In this document: positions 56,332 through 64,000 of the stretch, piece after piece
How the letters are laid out: every line of letters starts with the position of its first letter
Numbering within the stretch: position 1 is the stretch's first letter
From: Paratrimastix pyriformis
Taxonomy: Eukaryota > Preaxostyla > Paratrimastigidae
Length of the DNA stretch: 64,000 nucleotides
Assembly (NCBI GenBank): GCA_027972325.1
Contig: JAPMOS010000004.1
Coordinates: 806,001-870,000, forward strand
Direction of reading: 5' to 3'
Translations under genes and position numbers: made by a program
The notes under the pieces: model-generated
The model's database searches: none
What the model was told of the DNA's origin: nothing
Seen by the model: the letters and a program-made list of their open reading frames with translations, nothing else

Positions 56332-57667
56332 TTACAACCTCCCCTTCAAGTCGCTCTCGATCTGGGCTCGGAATTTTCGGGCAATCCCCCAGCGGACGAC
56401 GGAACCCAGCCCCGGGAGAAGGAAGCACCAGCCGGCCAGCCGGTCGCGCAAAGAGAAGATCGCGTGGACCTGGTTCTGGTCGACCGCCAGGGCGATGTCA
56501 CGCGCACAAGACGCCGCAGAGACCAGGTGTTTCTCGGGGCTGCGCAACTCCACAGCACGGCCCTCACGGACGGCGGTTTCTCGGATGGGGGTGTCCACGA
56601 ACCCTGGGCAGGCAATCGTTACCTTAATGTCCCAGGGCGACCACTCCAAGCGGAGCGAATCGAAGAACCCTGAAAGAGGGAGAAAATGTGTTGGCCCGGG
56701 GACAGTGGGGCAATTGCCAGAGAAGAGAGGAGAGGAGAGGAGAGGAGGGAAGGGAAGGGGAAGAAGGAAAAGATGAGGGGATGAGAACGATAGAGCGGAG
56801 CGAAAAGAGTGAGAACCCGGGTCTTTGCCAACAAACCGTGAACTGCATGTTTAGAGGCCGAGTAGCCCGTCCTGCGGTACACTGGGAGTAATCCTGGAGC
56901 AAGGCCACAGTCAGAACCGGCACCAAATACCCACAGACCGCTCATACTGCTCACCACAACAATCTTGCTGCCTCGGTGGGCCTTGAGGAGCTGTTCAAAC
57001 TCTTTCGCACAACCAACACATGCGAAAAAGTTGGTCTCCATCAGCGATCGGAAGAGGGCCATATCGCCGGCGGTCTGGGAGAATCGGAGAGAAGATGAGG
57101 AGACGGGACGGGCGGCTTTCGGACATCTGAGAAAAGGTTATCCATGCTGATTCCAGCATTAAGGATCAGCATATCGACCGCCCCGAAGTATTTTCTTGCC
57201 TGCTCGGCCAGCTCTCTGCGACAAAGTCGTGCGGAGTGTCGAGGAAAAGTTTGACGGGCAGACTTGCGGTCGATCGGTTCGGTGAGGTCACCCCGGCAAG
57301 TGTGAATTTCAGTGAGAGCGTTGGCAACTTTTGCGCACTCAGCAGCAACAGCTTCGAGACGTTCGGAGTTTCGACCCGTCAGAAGAAGGCTGATTCAATC
57401 GAGATGAGGAATGTCAAAAAGGAGTGATCGAAACAGACCGCGCCCCACGTTTTGAATACAATTTTGCCAATTCAGAACCGATTCCACTGGAGGCTCCGGT
57501 GATCACAACCGAGGACGCTGGGGTGAAAATGAAATGAAAAATGAACAAAGCGCGGTGATAATCGGACTCGGATTCCACTTTGGTGATCCGCACCGTTTGG
57601 CAATTTTCCAAAGGGTGAAAAGGATGATGGCAGCCCCAAGCCAGCACGCAGCGCAGGCCGGCGCCAT
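56332..57667 (-). CDS. Membrane-anchored short-chain dehydrogenase, DHRS7-like
   Basis: This is a classical SDR oxidoreductase. The N-terminus (MAPACAACWLGAAIILFTLW, ATG at 57667) is a signal-anchor helix. The cofactor motif TGASSGIG follows an intron, then NSERLEAVAAECAKV, DMLILNAGISMDN (NAG motif) and KIVVVSSMSGLWV with the catalytic Ser. Next is TGYSASKHAVHG with Tyr and Lys, joined across an intron (GTTTGT to TTTCAG) to FFDSLRLEWSPWDIKVTIAC. The PGFVDTPIRETA segment and a C-terminal helix ending SDLKGRL match the DHRS7/DHRS7B group. A KDSR-type 3-ketosphinganine reductase is the main alternative, but SKHAxxxFFDSLR favours DHRS7B. The intron at about 56680-56840 contains copy C of the dispersed motif. 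Confidence 0.85.
56682..56718 (-). repeat. Dispersed CAATTGCCCC motif, copy C, inside an intron
   Basis: Read on the minus (sense) strand: GGCAATTGCCCCACTGTCCCC, then GGGCCAACACATTTTC, preceded by about 80 nt of C/T-rich sequence and followed by the 3' splice site CTCTTTCAG of the DHRS7-like gene. Confidence 0.7.
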
Positions 57668-57936
57668 GTTGCGTTCCCACGGGAGACGACGAGCGCGCCG
57701 GCAGAGCTCTTCGGGGTGTTTTTTGTATTTTTCGGTCTTCACTCAAATTTCCTAAACTCGCATATGGTCGGGCTCCGCCGAAGCAGCATCCAGCGCACGC
57801 TCCGATCGCTCCAGGTACGGTCATGGTATTGTGATCGCGGCCACTCTCTTGAAGTTATTACAGAAATGTATAAGAGTGGAATGGCAATGAAAACAACACA
57901 ATTCGCTGGGTGGGGATGGTGTGAGGGAGTGAGAGA
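57668..57936. other. Spacer between the DHRS7-like and HEATR5 genes
   Basis: This is the upstream region of the DHRS7-like gene and downstream of HEATR5. No conserved element is recognised. Confidence 0.4.
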
Positions 57937-60900
57937 TCAGAAATTCATCTTGAGTTCGATCGTATCTTGGTCGGCGGCCGTGGTGACGACCTTCCTGACG
58001 CTGCTCTTCTTCTTCTTCTTCGGGACCTCAGGGGCGGCGGAGCCGGATTCCTGTGGTTTGGGGGTTCCCTCTGGCTGGGTCTCCGCTGCGGGGGATGATA
58101 CGGCCGATGAGGTGGCGTGGTGAGCAGTTGTTGGGGTCCGGCGCTGGCCTTGTGGAATGGACTGCTGGTGGGCTGCTACGGCCTGCTGGAAATGAGGGAG
58201 CAGTGCGGGCGGGAGCTGGCCCACCTGTTGCTTGAAAACATCTGCGCGAGAGGGGACCAAGAAAGCGTGTGGTGAGCATTCCAGTTAGCGGCTAGGGAGG
58301 TATCAGACCGGGGGTAGCGGCCCCTACCCTGAGAAGCGTTTCCCAGCTGAGCGTGTCGAGGGCCTTGGCCGCGGCCGTGAGGCGGGTCAGGTGAGCCACG
58401 GGGCCGGTCGGGGTCATACCGGCCAGGGCAGGCATGTACACGATCAGGTGGGCCAGCAGGGGGAACAGCGTCCCGTAGAGCGTCTCCACTAGGCATCATC
58501 GCAAGGGAATGCGCACATGAGAAAAGAGGGGGTGAACCGAAGGGACCATGAAAAGGACAGAGGGGAGGGAGGGTGGTGGTGGTGGTGACGGTGGTGGTGA
58601 CGGTGGTGGTGACGGTGGTGGTGACGGTGGTGATGATGATGACTGGATGATGACTGGATGATGATGATGACTGGGTGGTGATGACTGTGACGGGGTCGAA
58701 GAGGCAACAGCATGACGAGGGTCCGCATCAAGAAGGGGGTAAGGGGGGGCATGGCAGGGGAACGCATACGGACGCTGCTCCCCCGGTCCCATGGCCTCCC
58801 CCAACGCGCGCAGGGCGTCAATGGCATGCAGGGCGGTGACCCACCAGCCCGCCCAGGCGGCTGCCGCCACGGGCCTGACGGCGTCCGCGGACACCTCGTG
58901 GTCCTGGCCCGCCTCAATCCCCAGGGCACTGCATGCGGCCAGGGCCCAGTGGAGGCCCTGCCGCAGCACGGTCAGCAGATGGGGCACGAGGGTGGCGGCT
59001 GTGGTGGCCAGGAGAGGCCGGGGCCCGGAGGCCGGGCAGCCCTCCAGGGCGAACAGGGACGAGGGCCGCCCCGGGCCGAAAGCCTTGGGCAGCGGGGCGG
59101 GCTGCAGGGCGCCCGTCAGTGCGTGGAGCATCCCGCAGACGGCCTGCCCAACCGGGGGGAGGGCGTGTGATGGCGATGGTGATGATTGGGTGATAACGAT
59201 CGAACGATGATGATCGGATGATGCTGGTGGGGAGGGGAGGGTGTGTTTCGATGATAATTGGGTGATAATGACGGCGGCGGTGGTGACGATCCGGTGGTGA
59301 CGCGTGGGGGAGGAATGCAGGAATGTCAGACGGTGGACGGTGCCACGGCCTCAGCCTCCCCGGCTCGGCTCTCGTTCTCCAGAGGCCCCAGCAAGGCGCC
59401 CCGGAGCCACCTGCTCCTGCCGGGCGCGGACCCCAGTGGACCTGCCAGCAGCACGGCCATGGCTGCCAGGAGTGGGCTCGCCACCGCCGGAGGTGCCGGC
59501 TCGTCCGCGGCCAGCGCTGGGACGGCCTCAAGGAGGGCCGCCTCCAGGGCCGCCTCATACTGGGCCCGCGGCCCGCCCTCGGCAGCTGTGGGAACCACCG
59601 GGGTGATAGCCGCAGCGGGGACGGGGGGCGGTGGGGGAGCCGCCGCCCAGCCGCCGCTGGCATCGGCGAACCCGTCGGTCTCCTCAAACCCGCCCGACGC
59701 ATCGGTGAACTCGCCAAAGTCGCTGCTGGGGGTGGTCGCACTGGGGCTGGCCAAGACGGCAGCAGCAGCAGGCGGGCTGGCCGCGGGTGTGTCACGCGCC
59801 GTGGCGGCGGCACTGAGGGCGGCGGCGTGCAGGAGCCGAACAATGCGCGAGGCCGCGACCAAGACCAGCTCCTCCAAGGGACCGAGGGCAGTCCCCGAGG
59901 CCGCAGGGGGGCACTCAGGGCTGGCCGGGGACCGACGGGCCAGCCGGGCGAGGGCCCGCAGGAGCCCGGGCAGCCAGCGGGCGTACGTGGGGTGGGCCAG
60001 TAGGGTGGCGTCCTCGCCGCCCAGGGGACGGAGCCCCACGATGGCAGGCAGCAAGGCCTCCACCAAGCAGACCCCGGCGGCCAGCAGAGGACGGGGCGGC
60101 AGCGCTGGGGAGCCCGGCGGATGGTCGTCAACATCGTCATCAACAGCAGCAGCAACAGCAGCAACACAACACATCCAATCACCAGCATCATCATCATCAC
60201 GGTCGGAGCGATGAGAGTGGTGCGTGGTGGTGGCGTGGGATGAGGGGTACAGCCCATCTGCGATGAAAAGGGCGGGAGGAAGGGCGATCCCCGGAGAGGA
60301 GGGCGGGCGGGACCGACCTTCCGTGTCGTCACCAAAGCCGGCCAGGGCGCCCGTGGCCAAAGCCACCACATCCTGCCGCAGGGCCTCGTCCGAGCTGCGC
60401 CCGTCCCCGGGAGGAAGAAAGACCCCGGTGGTCCACGAATGATGCCAGCGTCGGTCCCCGGAAACGGGGGGCCGATCTTTCCAAGCCTCGCCCCTGCCAC
60501 CCGCCAGCACCTCCAGCCCGCCCGCCCAACCGAGCCGGCCCACTGCCTGCAGACCTCCACATGGCCCAGCAGGGCCCGCCGGGCGCGGCGGCCCGCAGCC
60601 ACTCGGCCAGGGCCTCCAGGGCGCGCCCCAGGGCCCGCGCCTCGACCGGCAGCCGCATGCCCGCCTGGGCCAGGTCCTCGCCCGCACCCTCGCGCGGGCC
60701 GCTGCTGCTGCCGGGGGCAGCCGGGGGGGCGAAGATGCCGCGGCTCAGGAGGACCGTCATCCGGGCGAAGGACAGCAGGCCCGAGATGAGGGCCGAGGAG
60801 GCGGACTGTGGGCCCACACGCCCCATCCCGACCCCCATCCCCACCACCACCACCACCACCACCGAGGTTCCCCCACCCAGAGGTTCCGGAGTGTGTGCGT

Positions 60901-63900
60901 GTGAAAAAGTGTGTGCGTGAGCTGAGCGGGCGGGAGAGAGGGCGCCGGGCAGGGGGAGAGAAGATGGTCGGCCCCAGGAGGAGGACACTGTGCGAGAGGA
61001 TGGAGCAGCCTCGTGCTGGCGGTGTGTGGCGTGCCCTCGAGCGAGGGTGGGGTGATGTGTGTGGCCGCCAGACCGGCGCGAGACGTCCCGAACGCAGCAG
61101 CTCCGTTGCGGCCTCGAGGGCCATCAGCTGGGCCCCCAGGGCCGGATGCTGCCCGAACGGGGCCCCGCCCCCCTCGAACCAGCCCCAGCGGCCCGTCCCG
61201 CCCGTCCCGCCGACCCCTGCCGGGTCGGGGGTCCCGTCCCGGCCCAGGCCGAATCCCCAGCCGTGCGGCGCGACGAAGAAGAGCGAAGGGGCATCCGGGC
61301 CAGGATGCTGCAGGGAGGGAGGGAGAGAGACGCCCGGGACGGGAAGGGGAAGGAGCAGAAAGGAACGGGATCTCAAAAACCGGCCCAGGATCAGACACGG
61401 CAAGGCGTCGTCGTGTCAGGGAAGTCAGCGGGGCGGGGCGGGGCGGGGCGGGGCGGGGCGGGGCGGGGCGGGGCGGGGCGGGGCGGGGCGGGGCGGGGCG
61501 GGTCGTTCATCCGCTGGTCCAAATCAATAGGCGGGGTCGAGGCAACACCAGTCTTGCCGCGCAGTGCCGACGGACGGACCCTGGCCGAGGGCACCGCCCA
61601 GCCGAGGCACCCAAAGGCCCCGTTGACACACTGGGCTTCGAGCGGCCCCGGCGAGGCCGTGCCGGCAATCAGACTCTCCGCCCCGCTGCCTCCCACCAGC
61701 GCCCATCCGGCCCCCAGCCCGGGCGAGGCGGCCCCTGCGGCCCCGAGGGCAGCAGGCGAGGCGGCGCCCAGCAGCAGCGCCACAGGGGTCGGGGCCGCAT
61801 GGGCCGAGGGCAGCATGGCCAGCGAGCTTGCGAAGGGCTTGCTGGTCAGCACCAGGGCGCAGAAGAGGGCCGCGCGCTCCAGGGCGGCCGGGCTGTCCCC
61901 GCCACTACAGGGAAAAAGAACGGGGGGAGGCCGATGGGCATGGACATGAACGTCGGGTATGGGCGGCATGGGCAAGCAGCAGTCCCAGATCGGGATGGCA
62001 GCCTCAGTGGGGGCATGAGCATGGGTATGCAGCAGCCCAGATGGGCATGGAGCCCCAGGGCGTGTGTGTGCACGCGCGGCGTGAATACAGAAAGCGTGTG
62101 TGTGGTCAGGCGACCGTGTGCGTGGAGCAGCGGTGCCCCCGAATACAGCGAATACAGCGAATGCAGCGAATGCAGGGCAGATGATGGCAATCATCTCTGG
62201 GCGCGCGCAGGGGGGCGTCCGGGTGTCACCACCAGACGTGACGGACCTTGTTGAGGCCCCAGCGGCAGCAGCACCCGGGTCGGGCGTGGTCGCAGGGCCC
62301 CCGGCGGCCGCCGAGCGCACCAGAGCGGCGAGCATCACGGGCCAAGCGTCCAGCAAGGCCGACCGGACGGGCGCCTGATGCAGCAGCACACGCAGCGCCC
62401 CGCTGGGTGGGGCCAAGGAGAGCAGCGCTTGCAGACTGGCCACCCCCGGAACGCCGGACCCCACGGCCGGCGGGGCGGCGGAGGGCGAGGTGGCCGTGAC
62501 GGTGGGCGGGAGGTCCTTGGTTGCCAGCAGGGGCGGGTGGAGGAGGACCAGGGCGGCGAGGGCCTCGGCCCAGAGGGCGGACAGGTCGGTCGCGTGGGGG
62601 GCAAGGAGCGTGCCCGCCAGAGCGGACACCTCCCGCTGGCGGGCCTGCCAGTCGCCAAGGGGGCCCGTTGAGGCCGCGGATGAAGATGAAGAGGAGGAGG
62701 AGGAGGAGGAGGAGACTGGGCGCGGGCAGGGGTTGGCCGCCAGGTGGAGCAGGGCCGTGACCCGGAGGGCGGCCAGGGAGAAGAGGAGCCGATCCGCATC
62801 GGAAAGGTCGCCTGGGATGGGTTTGGGGGGCAGGGGCAGGGACGGGGGGGGGGGGGGGGGGGGGGGGCATTTGGCCGGAAATGAGGGCTTGTTGAAGAAT
62901 GGATTCTTGGGAAGAATGGGTTGTTGGAGAAGAATGACTTTTCCATCCCACGGCCACCACCGAGCGAGGGATGGGTAGGGGGTGGGTGGGTGGGTGGGTG
63001 GGGGTAGGTGGGAGGAGCAGGGGGTGGGTCAGACCGCTAAAGGACTCCACCAGCGCCGCCACCGACTGCTCAGCCACAGCAGGGCCGCTGCTCAGCCCCA
63101 GGGCGCGCCACATGGTCTCGGCCACCCGCTGGGCCGTCTCGGGGCTCGAAAACACGCCCGCCAGCAAGAAGTGGGCGCAGAGGGACAGCCCAAGCCCCCG
63201 GGCCCGGGCCGAGTAGGACCCCGTGGGCGGCAGGGCGGCCACGGCGGCCCCCAGGGTGCCCGGGGTGCCGGCCAGGAGGGGCGCGCCGGCGGCGGCGGGC
63301 CGGGCCGGGGGCTGGCCGAGGACGGTGCGGATGGCGCTGGAGAGGGCCACCTCGATGTGCTCCACCAGGAAGTGGCCCGGGTAGGTCGGGTCGGGAAGAG
63401 CCGCGAAGCACTGTGGGAACGCCACGCGGACGCATGTCGAGAGGGGATGAGGGTGATGGTGATGGTGATGGTGATGATGATGGTGGTGATGATGATGGTG
63501 GTGATGATGATGGTGGTGATGATGATGGTGGTGATGATGATGATGATGGTGAGGATGATGGTGATGATGAGGATGGTGATGATGAGGATGGTGATGAGGA
63601 TGGTGGGAGTGTTCGGGTGGTGGCGGTGAGCGATTTGGGTGCTGATTGGATGCCGACGATGATGGGAGTCTGCGTGTGTGTGTGTGCTCCAGAGAGGGCA
63701 GTGCGGAGAACAGCCCGGGCGACACAATGGACGAGTGGAAAACCCAACCAAGTCAGTCGGTCGATCCCCCGTCCGTCCGTCTGTGGCGGACCTGGGCCGT
63801 GGCCGCGAGGAGCCCCAGGGCCGCGCAGCGCGTCGGGTCACACCCGTCGCTGAGTGCCGCGAAGCCCAGCTGCACCAACTCGGCCATCCGGCCACCCAGC

Positions 63901-64000
63901 CGTCCCAGGGCGGTCGGAGGCGCCCCCGGGGCGGCCGTCAGGGGCCCCAGGGCGGCCGCGGGGGAGCCCGAGAGCAGCACAAGCAGCTGGTGGAGACACT
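57937..64000 (-). CDS. HEATR5: HEATR5/Laa1-family HEAT-repeat protein, 3' part only
   Basis: HEATR5 (yeast Laa1, p200) is a large cytosolic HEAT-repeat protein that binds AP-1 and dynein/dynactin in clathrin traffic at the trans-Golgi and endosomes. The gene enters from beyond the right edge, so the N-terminal part is missing here. The best match is at 63900-63300: GGRMAELVQLGFAALSDGCD, then CFAALPDPTYPGHFLVEHIE and VALSSAIRTVLGQPP, the conserved (E/D)PxxPGH region. Further Ala/Leu-rich helical exons continue leftwards (TMWRALGLSSGPAVAEQSVA, LSALWAEALAALVLLHPPLL, APAALEEALA-type repeats). The C-terminus is Lys-rich (PKKKKKSSVRKVVTTAAD) and ends IELKMNF at 57937. Many introns hold microsatellites. 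Acidic DFGEFTDASGGFEE near 59720 resembles an adaptor-ear-binding motif. Confidence 0.8.
58575..58690. repeat. GGTGGT/GACGGT and GATGAT repeats in a HEATR5 intron
   Basis: GGTGGTGACGGT units pass into GAT-rich units. It lies between HEATR5 exons near the 3' end of the gene. Confidence 0.85.
60839..60862. repeat. (CAC)n microsatellite in a HEATR5 intron
   Basis: About eight CAC triplets lie in non-coding sequence between HEATR5 exons. Confidence 0.8.
61431..61502. repeat. (GGGGC)n pentanucleotide repeat in a HEATR5 intron
   Basis: About 14 perfect GGGGC units on the plus strand (GCCCC in the HEATR5 sense strand) are followed at once by exon sequence. The G-rich strand meets the usual G-quadruplex pattern several times over. 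Confidence 0.93.
62846..62867. repeat. Poly-G run in a HEATR5 intron
   Basis: This run of about 22 G on the plus strand lies between two HEATR5 exons. A GGA-type run (62694-62712) precedes it. Confidence 0.8.
63446..63606. repeat. (GATGGT)n/(GATGAT)n repeat in a HEATR5 intron
   Basis: Mixed GATGGTGAT and GATGATGGTG units run for about 160 bp, poly-His/Pro-like when read on the minus strand but lying between conserved HEATR5 exons. Confidence 0.85.

Noticed and set aside
56332-57667. 3-ketodihydrosphingosine reductase (KDSR) as the identity of this SDR
   Set aside because: The segment after the active site (SKHAVHGFFDSLRLEW, PGFVDTPIRE) matches DHRS7B better. KDSR is kept only as an alternative.

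Overview
The window is nuclear DNA from a GC-rich, intron-bearing unicellular eukaryote. The gene set is eukaryotic: RNA polymerase II largest subunit with a heptad CTD, 26S proteasome Rpn6, ribosomal protein L27a/uL15, SRP receptor beta, IMPACT/Yih1, TMEM131 and HEATR5. Genes are closely packed, introns are mostly 38-220 nt, coding sequence is strongly GC-biased, and many introns carry microsatellites or 13-20 bp minisatellites. Pro-Ala, poly-Gln and low-complexity tails are very common. TMEM131, HEATR5, DHRS7-like and IMPACT proteins together fit an amorphean or opisthokont-related protist (GC-rich protists such as Fonticula or Thecamonas are comparable), but the species cannot be fixed from the sequence alone. 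I saw no prokaryotic operon, rRNA, tRNA, CRISPR array or virus-like element.

Layout from left to right. 55-5871 (-): a PH-domain protein followed by about five coiled-coil/Pro-Ala modules. 5804-6698: a pair of 36-bp inverted repeats enclosing about 0.9 kb. 6853-8165 (-): an ornithine/putrescine-type carbamoyltransferase. 8290-11199 (-): a TLDc (OXR1/NCOA7-type) protein. About 11779-12876 (+): IMPACT/Yih1. 13359-15490 (-): proteasome Rpn6. 15637-17586 (+): an F-box-like/LRR protein. 17813-24507 (-): RPB1. 24635-26505 (+): an unrecognised Cys-bearing protein with an acidic tail. 26626-28438 (-): a flavodiiron protein. 28680-31685 (-): a two-RRM protein with an RS tail. 31684-33558 (+): mevalonate diphosphate decarboxylase. 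33583-33926 (-): a small unknown gene. 34122-35543 (+): SRP receptor beta. 35857-37411 (+): enolase. 37881-53133 (-): a giant TMEM131-family protein. 53550-54194 (-): ribosomal protein L27a. 55386-55957 (-): riboflavin kinase. 56332-57667 (-): a DHRS7-like short-chain dehydrogenase. 57937-64000 (-): the 3' part of a HEATR5/Laa1 gene running off the right edge.

The genes do not form one pathway; they are mostly housekeeping. Loose themes are the secretory pathway (SRP receptor beta, TMEM131, HEATR5), protein and RNA homeostasis (Rpn6, L27a, RPB1, IMPACT, the RRM protein), flavin use (riboflavin kinase makes FMN, which the flavodiiron protein needs) and core metabolism (enolase, mevalonate pathway, carbamoyltransferase). 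Several gene pairs are divergent over very short spacers (RPB1/unknown 127 bp; Rpn6/LRR 146 bp), and in one pair the two start codons overlap.

The most unusual points are a 5' splice-site pattern dominated by GTYYG (pyrimidine at +3 and +4), a ribosomal-protein start codon that appears to be made by splicing, the overlapping divergent start codons, a carbamoyltransferase with altered signature motifs, and a TMEM131 protein with a cytoplasmic tail of more than 2,000 low-complexity residues. Exon structures were read by eye from conserved protein motifs and GT-AG borders and are approximate where not stated exactly.
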